A program made the position numbers and the translations under genes. Positions 8,161 to 19,799 of a stretch of 64,000 bases of DNA are shown one piece after another. Source of the DNA: Anas platyrhynchos (lineage: Eukaryota; Chordata; Aves; Anseriformes; Anatidae); contig NC_092607.1 in the NCBI RefSeq assembly GCF_047663525.1, positions 5,241,001-5,305,000 on the forward strand, written 5' to 3'. The notes beneath the pieces are model-generated. The model saw only the letters and a list, made by a program, of their open reading frames with translations. It had not been told where the DNA came from and did no database searches. The stretch's first letter is position 1, and the number at the start of each line of letters is the position of its first letter.

Positions 8161-10370
8161 ATGATATATTCATGTGATATATTATGATATAATAAGATGA
8201 TGTATTAAAAGTGATAACTTCAAGACTAAGCAAGAGCCATATGCTGTAGCTAAAGCTCTAAGATCAGGCAGTCTGGAAGAAGAAGCAGTGGAGGCCAGGA
8301 GACTTACTTTCTTGGTAGTGGTGTGCCTGCCATTTAGTAATCTTAGTATCTTTTTGTAAACTATAGTGTAATTTATATTTTATTTGGTATATTTTAGGCA
8401 ATTAAAAATCAAACTTTTTTTTTTGTATAAATTTGTAACTGTTTGAATATTCTTTAAAATTATTAAAATCACTGAAAAAGAGAGCAACCTAAATATATTA
8501 CTTTTATTAGAGAAAGAATATGAAAAATACGTTTTTTTCCTGTTTACCTAACACTTCTCTCATCTATGATTTCCCTCAGGTAATAATATTAGGAGGTAAA
8601 AGATAAGAAACAGTCCCCAAGGTTGTTTATTCCATTCTCCATGTTTGATGAAAAATGTTTTAAAAATTAATCCTAAGTGGTTGCTTTTTTTCTTTTTTTT
8701 TTTTTTTCTTTCTTTCTGTTTGTTTTGCATTTTGCACTGTTTTTCACACTGTGGTTCTGACAAATAGCAAAATAATGGAAAATGACCAGAGCTATAGTGT
8801 GTCCAGAAATGGTTTAACTTAATTTTGCAGTAAATCTGTGATAGACTTCAAGTAAAAACTTGAATTCAGCTTTGCATTGATCATTGTGGTTTTATGTATA
8901 AGGATCTAATCCAAAATCTGGCATTTCAGATGTAGAGCAATCCAGTAAACTGGGGCTTTGTCATAATTAAGGGAGGTGGGGTTGGGGGGGAGGGGTCACT
9001 TGCTTCCAGAAAGAAAAAGTAGGCTTTCTAAGCAGATTTCCTAATTTCCACCTCTTGATGTAGGTTATACCTTGGCTCAGGAGATCATATTTAGATCTTA
9101 GCATTTATACGCTTTAAAAGACATAGTTCCAATTCAGCATGAGTGAATTATCCTATTCTCCCATTGCTGTGTTTTGGGGACCACCACTATGTCCAGCACA
9201 TTTTTCTTCAGTAATGCCACTTCCATGGCTAGAAAATCTCAATTGCAAGTCATGTGTAAATTATGAGTAGTCATTATCTAGTTTACAATTTACAAAAATG
9301 ACATGTAATTTAAGTAGTGTATGCAATGTAAGAAATCTTAGTCCTGATTTAGTAGCCTTATTATTACCCTGTCGGCAAAATTAACGTTCTATGAGCACAA
9401 AGCAGCAGTTCAGTTTTCTTGCCTGCAGAAGTGAAGAGGCTGGGGTATGTGCTGAGGTGTCCTGACCACTGGGAAGCACTGCCTCAGATCTTCTAGGGAT
9501 CCGTGGAAAATCCCACCTTGAATTAAGCAGGATTCCCAATCTTCACAGGTGATTCCTTACTTTCTCATCAGAGTGTTCTCTTCCAGCTGTTGGCCTTGTG
9601 CATGCCTGACAAGCTTCAGGCCATCTGTCTTGCAGAGACTGGCTTGAAAGTACAACCCAAGCCTTGTGTTATAAACATCATCAAGCTAATTAAAAGAACT
9701 CCCAAACTGTTTTTGTTTTTGTTTTTGTTTTTCCCTATAAATTTCCAGACTATTAACACAAGGTGATCAGCTTTATATATTTTTTTTTTTGAACTCTTGT
9801 AATGCAGGATCTAGCTTCAAAACACTGGAGAGGATGGAGGCAGACTAGGGGAACCACAAGGAAAGTGCACACTCAGAGAGCGTCATCCTCAATGCAAATT
9901 ACATTTCCCTGTCTCTCCTTTCAATGAGAATGCACATGCCATGAACAGTTTTCTGGAAGAATGCTTGGGCACAGGGTTTAGACAGCTGTAAATATTCTTT
10001 TGTGTGATGGCAGGAACTTGTAGGAAGGAAAATGAACTGTCAGCTTGAGAACGGAAAGAACAAAGCCGTAAGAGCTTCAAAAAGGCCAGCTGAGTGTGGC
10101 ACTACCTTAAAAGTGAGACTGCACCGGGGGATAACTGCTGGTCCAATGCTGTCTACTGCAGCTTTTCCAGAGATCACACAGGCCAGGAGAGTCTTTCAGC
10201 AGATGCTCCTGGGCTTTGGATTGCCCCCCCCCTGCAGAGGCTCTGCGATGATGGGTAGACAGATAAGGACCTCCCAGAATAGGAAGCATTCTCTGTGTTC
10301 CTTCAGTGAGTTACCTGCTGGTTCCCGAACCTTTTATATAGTCTTGGGTGAAACTGTTCAGTCACAGGAG

Positions 10371-10490
10371 TTGTGAAGCACCAGAATAGGCTGCCCATGG
10401 TGCTTGTGGGATATTCATTCCTGGAGGTTTTCAGAACACATTTGGCAGGGCACTGAATAACCTGATTTAACCTTGAAGTTGACTGCTTTG
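10371..10490 (+). mobile_element. Old CR1 LINE 3' fragment
   Basis: Diverged but recognisable CR1 tail wording ('gaagcaccagaataggctgccca', then a 'ttcctggaggttttcagaac' stretch and 'tttggcagggcactg'). It lacks a clear terminal 8-mer. Confidence 0.65.
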
Positions 10491-11289
10491 AGGTTTTCTA
10501 CCATTCCAAATTCTCTCTGCTACCATAAGACTAGAAAAGAGATGTTTTATTAAAAGCTGAAGTGTTTATTCAGTCTCTTAAATCTCAAGAAAGGAAAGAT
10601 GATTTCTTGTTATTTACAATGCAATTCTGAGATTTGAGGACTAATCTGATGAAGACTTTTATGCCTTCTCTGCCTTCTGTTTTTTCAGTCCCAAATGCTA
10701 TGATAAGGTCTTTGAAAACTAAAAGCACAGAAATTATATGTGAAAAGACAAGTGAAGTCCACTCCTTGTGACCTTTGCTGTCAGTCCTCTGAAGTAACTG
10801 TTGAAGTTTTGGGCTGCTTTGACTGGGAGGTCACACCCTAGGAGCTCGGTTCTGGAAGCGCTCCTCCTGTGGGAGAGCAGAGTGGAAGGCTTTTAAGGGC
10901 AGGAAAAGTGAGTCAGAGAAGAGCAAACTTAATCACCAGTCAAATCGTGTTTAGAGCATGGTTCATTCCTGTCAGCATTATATCTACCACAGGGGTTTAC
11001 CTGAACGAGCGATGTCGAAGGAAAAGCTGGAGTGGCTTGTGTGCACTGACTCTGTGGAGCTAGCTGTGTTGGCACCAGCTGTCCTTTCTCAGGGAAGGCA
11101 GGATGGCTCAGGGAAGGCTACGCAGTGCTTTTAGTCAAGTGTAAGACCTCGTAAAATGATCCAGTGGTGCAGCTGTGCAGGTCATGGTCCCTGTTTAGAT
11201 CTCCCTGACCTGACATGATCTCTGTCCTTCAGGGGTGAGACATACACGTAGGTCCTCTGGAAAAGGATCTGAGCAATCTATGTGAATAG
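10491..11289. other. Non-coding, nothing recognised
   Basis: Unique-looking sequence with short open frames only; no splice-phase-consistent exon set was found. Confidence 0.55.
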
Positions 11290-12058
11290 CTGCTGGAGAC
11301 TGACGGGTGTTGGATGGGGAAGGAAGGTAGGCTCAATAACCAGCTGAGTCAAGAAGCTGTCCTCCACGCTCTCTAGGAACCTCCTAGGCTGCTTCCTCAG
11401 GGCTGTGTTGCATTTCCAGCACATGTCTGGGAAGCTGAAGTCCCCCATCAGAACAAGGACTGGCAATTGAGCGACTTCCGCCAGGTGCTTACACAACACC
11501 TCATCTGCCTCTTCATCATGGTTTGGCGGTGTATTACAGACCCCCACCAGGATGTCTGCCTTGTTGGCCAACCCCCTGATCCTTAACCACAGGGACTCTA
11601 CCTTGTCATTCCCAACCCCAAACTCAACAACATCAAAAGACTCCCTAATACAGAGAGCCACGGCACCTCCCCTCCTAAGTTACCTGTTCCTTCTGAGAAT
11701 GGCGCGTAGACATCCATTGCAGCACTGCAGTCGTGGGAGTGGTCCCACCACATTTCAGTGATGGTGACTAGGTCATAGTTTGCCTGCTGCACAACAGCTT
11801 CCAGCCCCTCCTGTTTGTTGCCCATGCTGCATGCGTTGGTGTAGATGCACCTCAGTTGCACCATTGCTCTGACCTCTAACCCTGGGACTCCTCCCCCGGG
11901 CTCACCTCTATCTAGCCTCATTTCATCCCCATTTCATACCCAATTCAAAGCCCTCTCAATGAGTCCTGCCAGCACCTTGGCTAGGACCTGTTTCCCCCTT
12001 TGAGACAGGTGGGACTCATTGACAGCCATCAGGCCAGGTGCCGAGTAAACCTCCCCAT
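11290..12058 (-). mobile_element. CR1 LINE, ORF2 N-terminal endonuclease region, broken
   Basis: On the minus strand, two frames joined by a frameshift near 11.65 kb read as the front of CR1 ORF2: LRCIYTNACSMGNKQEGLEA, then ITEMWWDHSHD, then VESLWLRIRGLANKADILVG, PPNHDEEADEVL, LVLMGDFSFPDMCW and RRFLESVEDSFL. These are the asparagine-, glutamate- and GDF-containing blocks of an APE-type endonuclease. The 3' half and tail are missing. Its 5' side (high coordinates) abuts an A-rich tract at 12063. Confidence 0.88.
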
Positions 12059-14699
12059 GATCAAAAAAAAAAAAAAAATAAAAATAAAATAAAAATAAAT
12101 TCCTGTGATGGCATAAGCTCCTGCCAGTTAAAGCCTTTTACCATCCTTTTATGCAATATCTGTACCTATTGAAGAAAATTCAATACTACAAAACAAAAAA
12201 AAGAAAAAATCCAGAGAGCCTGGCATTCAGTGTCCCTGGAGGAGAGAGACTTGTTTATAAATTAATCCTGTTAAATGTAGTAGTCATACAGGGATAAATG
12301 GGCAGAAGTTAATCTAACTCCACATAAGGCATCTTGGCTTGCTGAACCTCATAGCCCACTTGCTGTGTTGTTTGGTTGCTGTGCTGCAGAACAAGGGCTC
12401 CTGAAATGCTTGGTAACACAGACAAAAATATTTTTTAAATTTCCCACCCTGCACAGTACTTCTGCCTTTCCCCATTTAGGCCAGCAATGACACAGTCGCC
12501 CATGTACCTGTCTCTGTACTGTATTGTGTTATACTGGTGCTTATCTCTGCTGCTGCATATTGGGGGTGGTAACTCAGCGCTGCAGTTCCTGGCAAAGCTG
12601 CAGAGCTGTGCACAAAGGAGAGCAAAGAAGAGGTTGGTAGGGAAGCATCCAGCAACTGAAGCATAAAAAACGTGACTTCATAAATCCTTCATCTGCTACA
12701 TCTTCCCTGAGACATTTCTCAGCAACTTCCTTATGGAAAATTAAACACTGCTCTGTCAAGGTAAAAGCTCACGTACCTCCTGTGCTTCAAGACAGTCTAA
12801 CTCTGTCACTTAGTGATAACAGGAGAGCGTGTCCTGGCTTCTTTTCTTGGTTTGCCATGTCTCAGAGCAAAATTAAACTAAGTAAAGCATCTTTCATCCT
12901 ATCTGAAGATGTAGCCTGCAGGGTACAAGACTGGAGAAACATCAGAAAATGGGTTAAGAGCTTCTGGGATCATCATCTTGAATTAGCAAGAGTGTTGCTT
13001 AGTGCTCGTCTACCACCTGAGGCTGGCTGAGAATACTGTCCATGGGCTAGGGCATGGGTATGTGCCAGGTTCCCCACACCCACCAGCCCTGTCTGTGTGT
13101 TTCCTGTTGAGGAGCAGACCAGCCCCATGACTGAAATACTCAGAAAACACTAAAGCTGAGCTCTCCTCATATTTCACCCAGCTAAAGCCTTCTGGAGTTT
13201 CTGCCAGCACCAACAGTGTGCATTTTTCCATCTGAAAGTGCTAGCTATCCTGCTCCCTCTTCTTCTATCTTGCCTCTGGGTAACTGGGGCCATAGCCATT
13301 GGTGAAGTATTAGTCATTCAAGCAGAAAGACCAGGGCTGGTAGAAGCATTTCATAACTCAGTATCAAAGGCTTTCATAGGATTTACAAGGGGTACCAAGC
13401 CCTCTGGGCAGGGACTCTTGACCTGGAAGATTTGCTCACTGGTGCATGCAGTAGTGTAAGAACTCGTGTTTCAGTGGACATTCGAGTTGCAATCTTTATT
13501 AACAAGTAAGTGGTTCTGGATTCCCTGTTTGAGGCCATATAGGTAGCAGCCTTGTCCTAGACAGCTACCTATGAGCATTCTTGATGGCATGCACTCATTA
13601 AAACATCTACAATTCAAGAACATGAGCCTTGCTGTGAATAAAATGATGCACAAAGAAAATTGAACTGAGAACCATTTGTTCAGGGTAGTTGCACAAGAAT
13701 GTCACAGAATAGGTCTCTCTCCAGCTAGAAGAAAGGGCTGACAGGACCTAAAGAGTCACAAAAAGAAGATACTAACAGGGTAAGAAACAAGGAGAATGCA
13801 CATGTAAGGTGTGGGCAGGCTTGGCCTTTGACAGAGCCTGGGGATAAGCAGAACTGTGCTGTGTATCCATGGAGAAATGCATCCATGGAGAAAATCACTA
13901 TCTCAGATCGGTGATGAGCAAATTTTGTGAGCTTCCAGCTTGGTTTTAATGGCCAGAGCTCAATTGTAAAAGAAACAGTCAGCCATGCCATCTTTCAGGA
14001 TCAACATGGCCAAAGCTCTTACACACTGTGGGCTGTAAAAGGACTCCTTACTAGAACAATTTCATGTTTAAAAAATGCTGTTAGACTTTTCTGGGCTGAA
14101 GGGGATCAATAACTTGATGTAGAACTGGAGTGTAGCTTTTGGAAAGCCTGTCCTACTCCACATCCGTTATCTTTAATGGGCAAATCGTGTTGATTTGCTG
14201 TGACTTACCATTGATTTGTGGTATATTTTTGAGAAAAATGAGTGACAGAGGATATGGGAGACCATGACTCCCCTTCTTGCATTACAGAATAGTTTATTCT
14301 TTCACTTGGATTTCTTTAGGGAGCACAGGATGAAGGAAAAGCTGTTTCCATATGACTAGGATGTACCGCGTTTGATTTCCAGATTTTGTTGATTTTTCAT
14401 CTATAATGAGGCGGAGTTGTCAAGGCTGGCATCAAAAACAACAAATTTGACAGGAACAGAAGAAATGCAGGTTTTTCCTGAAGTCTTCAATACCTTTCGC
14501 TTCCAAGAGACAGCACCCCCAGCAGATTTCTTGCCATTTGATGCTGTAGAGCAATTTTGATGATATCTTCTCTTATTACCACTTATGGGTGCTTTGCTTG
14601 TGCATCTAAATGACAGATATAAAGTTTAGAGTGAAATTCCACCTACTTCTAATCTGTTGCTGCCTATGTATTTCAGGACCTCACCATAGCCTACAGCTT
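12059..14699. other. Non-coding; A-rich tract at 12063-12100
   Basis: Begins with an A16 run and (TAAAA)n-like sequence. The rest is unique-looking. A short direct duplication (ATCCATGGAGAAA) occurs near 13866-13892. No gene is supported. Confidence 0.55.
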
Positions 14700-14900
14700 C
14701 CTTCTGAGGGGGAGTGGAGGCTCCCCAACGCCGTGACCATGGCTCCAAGCCTGCTGTAGTTCAAGGAGCCTTATGGCACCACTCTCAGACACATGGTCTG
14801 ATTTTTGGGTGGTCCTGTGTGGAGCCACGAGCTGGCCTCAGTGATCCTTGGGAGTCCCTTCCAGTTCAGCATATGGTTCTGTGATTCTGTGAGTCTGTGA
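14700..14900 (+). mobile_element. CR1 LINE 3' end (different subfamily)
   Basis: Contains the 'ctctcagacacatggtctga' stretch, then 'gtggtcctgtgtggagcca' and 'ttccagttcagc', and ends in TTCTGTGATTCTGTGAGTCTG-like units, the tail type also seen at 19.4-19.8 kb. Confidence 0.88.
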
Positions 14901-17900
14901 AATAGATCCTCAGCAAGACCATTCTTTAAGTTAAATGATTGTACTTGCTCTTGGCAAGTGCAATGGGAGGGCAGGTCTTCAACTGGTGGACAGTGTCTTA
15001 CTTTCCTTGGCTTAAGTCAGCCGTGATGATTTAGACAAGTGTGTCGTCCCCTTCCCCAACTCTTGAGAACCCAGGCAGGAAGGAGATCTAGGCCCCTTCT
15101 GTCTTCTGAAGTGACGTTGTCACAATACTTATCTCTTACTCGGGTTGTTTTGCTGATGCCATTGCTACTGAAGAGTGCTCTTGTCACTCTTGAAAAATTT
15201 TCAGTGTGTTTGCAGTGCCTAGAGGAATAAGCCTCCATGTTCATTCACAAGAATTGACTGAATTACCACTGAGCTGATAAAATGCAATCCCCTGCTTGGC
15301 TAGATCTCTACAACTTCTACATTTGTTGCTTGTGAAAAGCACCGATGACTGCAGCTGCCTCACAAACAGGCAGATGAAATGCAGCGATGTTCTTTGTGCG
15401 TTGGGCTTTGTGTGTCGGCCTATCCCCACCGTCACTGCCGGGCTGCGATCTGCTCCTGCTGAGCCTTGTTCCTTACAGGCCCGAGTGGCTGCGCAGGGAA
15501 GTCAGGCACTGTTGGGTTCAGCCCTGACTTTTCGTATTACATCTTCTCTGAAATAGTAACATAGAATTCCTCCCCCCAGCCCTCCCATTTCATCAGTCTT
15601 TCATCCTTCAGAGTGCAGTATGGTTGCCTTTCATTTATTTATCTAGCAATTAAAATGTGTGCCTAACTCTTCAAACTCCTTAATTACAATACCATAAAAG
15701 TCTTCAGAAAAAAAGGAAAATAATTGGTCCTCCACTGAGCAGGTGTGCTTCTTGATAACTGAATTCTACAACAAGCTGTATCCTGCTTCTGTTGTTTTTT
15801 GTTTGTTTAATTAATATTTTGCAGTTTTCCTCACATAAGGTGATTTTTGTTCTACAAATTCGTATTTCTCTAAATGCTTCTTTCATTTATGCTTCCCTCC
15901 AGTAAAAGATGAGAGTATATTACACCCCTGCACAAACTAATGCAGAGGATAACAAAAAACATCCCTCAGATGCAATTTGTTTAACACATTACAAGTAAGG
16001 TGAACAGGAAATGGAAGCAATTTAGTACATGAGCTATTGCTAAACTGTCTCTAGGTTTGAGTTATTATTTCAGAGAGGAAAAAAAAAAAAAAGATAAATG
16101 TGTTTCCCAATCTCATAATTCAGAGGCTGGGAGAAATGGCAGGGGTCCTCTGCTTTCTACAGCCTGAATCTGCCCCCACTCCTGCATCCCTGTCCTGCTC
16201 TGCCCCATCCCTGTGTGGGAAGGGGAGGGCTGCTGGAACCTGTGCTGTCTCCTCTCGCACATGGACATTGTCCCTTAAGGAAACTTTACACTTCTCTCAG
16301 CAGCCCAGATTCCCTCAGGCTGCTGGAGAAAACCACAGCTCTCCAGAAGCCATTTCCATGACCTCTGTGTGTACTGGTAGCCTGTTTGCCAAAGTACTTG
16401 GAAAAGTCCAGCCTCCAGGTGATGGATGGGTAGGAGTAGCTAGAGCAAGAGTGGCTTTTGTTTCTGTTTCCTTTTAGCTGTTCTATTCACTTGATTTTCT
16501 TTCCCCTCCCCCTCCCCCCCCCCTTTTTTTTTCTTTTCCCTCTCCACTGGATAATGGGAAAATAAAATGGATTTATTTATTTATTTATTTAAAGATTTAT
16601 TTCAGTGTTAAGTCATTTAGCATGACCAAGAAAATGGCTCTGCCATCCCAAATGTTATCTTTAGATGGAGAAATGCGTATTTCCCATAAGAATATTTTTC
16701 ACATATATCCCTAGACAGAAAATGTATTTGCATGGAGAATATGCATTGCAGAGCATCTACTTATGCATCAGTATGACTGTATTATTATCACTGAAGGAGA
16801 AGTCTGAGGAACTTGTACAGCCTGAAATACCCTGACTCTGAGTGAACCAGGGAGCTTAAAGCACTTTCTGGTCTGTTTTTTTGTTGTTTTGTTTTGTTTG
16901 TTTGTTTTTGTTTTGTTTTGGTTTGGTTTTGGTTTTGTTTTGTTTTTGTTTTGTTTTGTTTTTTCCCCTCTGGTGCTTCCATCTTGGTCTTGTCCATCAA
17001 ATGTCCCTGTGAATAAGCTAGTTAAATACCAATACCTGGTTGAATTTATTGTGTAAGCCATTGGGCTACAGAGAGGGGAAGGGGAGGAAAGAGGAGCAAG
17101 ACAGAAGGAAAGCTTCACTGGTTTTTGGTTTAAAGACAGCTAAAGGATTTGCACAAGCTCTGGGTGTCTACTTTGGTGTCATGTCAGTGTTACTGGCTCT
17201 GCCATCCTCCACCATCTCTCCTGCATTTGTAAAACACCTAGTTGTATGTCCCCATGTGTCCTCCCAGGGCATTTCCAGGCAGGTCACAGCTGCACCAGTG
17301 TGTTCATATGGGCTTAAAAACCTGTGAAATGACTGACTGATGAGGTTTTATAAGAAAAGGAGATCTTTGCAGTGAGTCATGAATCACTCCTCTTCATCTG
17401 TCCCCACAAGCCACGAGTTCTTTAAAAACCAGCACAAATTGAGCAATAATAGCTAATAAAAAAATGTATTCCCTAAGAAAAATAGTTTTCGAAAATGTAT
17501 TCACAGGATACATTTATTGAGTCTAAATGAGGGGTAAATATGAACCCTGCTGTCTGCATTCTGTCCTCAGATAAAATGAAGCAAAAGGCATTTTCTTTTT
17601 TTCACCATTCTTTGCAGTTTTATTTTGAAAAGCAAGCAAACAAGCACACCAAATTGTGCTCCCGTTCCTTTCATCCTCATGCACTTCAAGGAACAGCTCT
17701 TAGACATTTTCTTTTCAGCAGATCAAACAGCAGAGATTTCCCCTTTATCTTTTGCCTTCCTTCTTCCTCCTTCTCTTCCAACATTGCAAACCTGATCCAA
17801 CCCCTTTTCACCTGAAACACAGGCAAGTTGAAAGAGAAGAGGTTTAGCTGCTTGAAGAGGGGCTGGCTTGGAGTTTTTGCAGTGATGGCGGATCAGTCAG

Positions 17901-19432
17901 CCCAGCTGGAAAACCAAAGCTGTGCGAGATGAGGGCATCTGTTTGAATCTTCATGTACTTTAAAGCAATCAGACAAGATACTGTAAGAACATTTGCCTGC
18001 AAACAGACTATTATGAAAGTTACTTGTCCTGGAAACAGAGTTTTGCAGCTCTGGGCTTCACCTTTACATGCTTTTTAGACAACTTTGTCCTGGGGAGGGT
18101 TCCCCAGGGCAGTGTGGAGTTAGAAGACTTTAAATGATTTTGCTCAGTATCTGTAAAAACCATGCCTTACAAAGCACTTCATTTTCAAGCTAGTGATCAA
18201 CTGGCAATATCTATGAGCAAATCAATGAGCTGGGGATGATCTGATGCAGAACTGATAGGAAACATTTTTTTCAGTCACTGAGACCTACATAAATGAGAAA
18301 ATCTGGAATGGTCATCAGCTAGTGGCTAAATCACCATGAGAACTGGTCACTGCCTCTGCCACTAGACTCCTTTCTTCCGAAACGTACGATTTCTCTTAGG
18401 AGTAGCATGTATTTTTAGATATTTTTGCAGGGTGCCAGGAGAGGTAAGGCAGCCTTAACCTACAGTTTTGTAGCAATAATTTGAATGACACTAGAAGAAA
18501 CAAGGAAATCTCAGCTGGAGTAAGCAAGCGTGGTTTTAGGCAGAATGGGAATTGAATCTGTGTCTCATGTGTCTCGCTAGTGTCAATCTTGCTCTGATTT
18601 TGATAAGAAATTTTATCCTGCATTTCAGAAGCTGTTCATTATGGGGGTTCTGCAGAAGCTGACCTATTCTCTGCAAAGTTTGGGGTTAAACAGCTCAGGA
18701 TCTGCTTAGCTGCCAAACACACACAAATTACCTGCTGTATTGACAGAAACATAAGGTGATGTTCTCTGGTGGATCTGTCTGTAGGGGAAATCAGAGTCCC
18801 AGAGTGCATCTTCCAGGGGCTTTCAGCTGACAGAGTATTGTTTTGGGAACTGCCAAATGCGGGTTCTTGTCCCAGCCTTTTGCATCCAGTTGGTGCTTAT
18901 GTATTTGTGATGGCTTGCAACAGCACAGAGCTTCTCTCCTGGGGCAGTTTATTCTCAGATTAGAGCAAATAGCATTTTTTCCCCCTGAGATCTGTGAGAA
19001 ATCCCAAGATCTTGTGGGTGTCAGGTGGCAAAACAGCATCTCTTCATCACCTTCCAGTGGGGACAAATGAAAGCTCTGCTGCAGGTTTGCTGCAATGCTT
19101 GAGGCTCTGTTCAGCCTTGCTAGGAGTCTGCACAGTGGCTTTATTCACATATCTTTGCCTTTGTCTTGTGATGGTGTCAGTTCACTGCTCTTTTTTGGGG
19201 AAGGAATTTCACCACCTTTTCAGATTAAATTGCTCCAGGTGCAGAACATGAGTGAGTTCAAGGGGATGGTTCATAAGATGAAGTCCTGTCCAACACCACC
19301 AAGAGCTGCAGAGTCTGATCCTAGCTGCAGTCACAGCATGCACTTTATCAGAAGTCTGAGCAATATGCACAGAGTCGTTTCAAGAGTGGGATTGGTCTCA
19401 CCAAGCTTTAAGCATCTACACATCGAAATGAT
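14901..19432. other. Non-coding; several simple repeats
   Basis: Holds an A-run (16079-16092), a C-run then T-run (16507-16535), (ATTT)n (16570-16590) and a long T/G tract (16875-16964). No gene is supported. Open frames are short, and the one at 19095-19595 runs into CR1 sequence. Confidence 0.55.
16875..16964. repeat. (TTTTG)n-type simple repeat, 90 bp
   Basis: Long T-rich tract with single or double G residues every three to five bases; length is likely polymorphic. Confidence 0.93.
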
Positions 19433-19799
19433 CAGCCCAGAGCAGAGCAGGCTGAGGGGAGGCCTCATGGCGGCCTGCAGCTCCCTCAGGAGGGGAGCGG
19501 AGGGGCAGGAGCTGAGCTCTGCTCTCTGGGGACAGCGACAGGATCCGAGGGAATGGCATGGAGCTGGGACAGCGGAGGGTCAGGCTGGGGGTTAGGGAAA
19601 GGTTCTGCACCCAGAGGTGGTTGGGTACTGGGACAGGGTCCCCAGGGCAGTGATCACAGCACTGAGCTGCTGGAGCTCAAGAAGCTTTTGGACACTGCTC
19701 TCAGACACGGTCTGATTTATGGGTGCTGTGCGGAGCCAGGAGCTGGACTCGGTGATCCTTGGGGGTCTCTTCCAACTGGAGATGTTCTGTTCTGTTCTG
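19433..19799 (+). mobile_element. CR1 LINE 3' end
   Basis: Reads through typical CR1 phrases ('agagcaggctgaggggaggc', 'ggacagggtccccagggcag', then 'ctgctggagctcaagaagc' and 'gagccaggagctggactcgg'). It ends in TTCTGTTCTGTTCTG, a variant terminal repeat without the GA of the usual 8-mer. Confidence 0.9.

Larger units (their letters stand above)
7728..10370. other. Non-coding, AT-rich; simple repeats
   Basis: No gene is seen. It contains a (TTTG)n/(TTTTTG)n tract at 7989-8023, an A-run then (TA)n at 8130-8160, a T-rich tract at 8684-8715, a G-run near 8980 and a (TTTTTG)n tract at 9710-9732. A 114-codon open frame at 10032-10376 has no family features. Confidence 0.6.
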
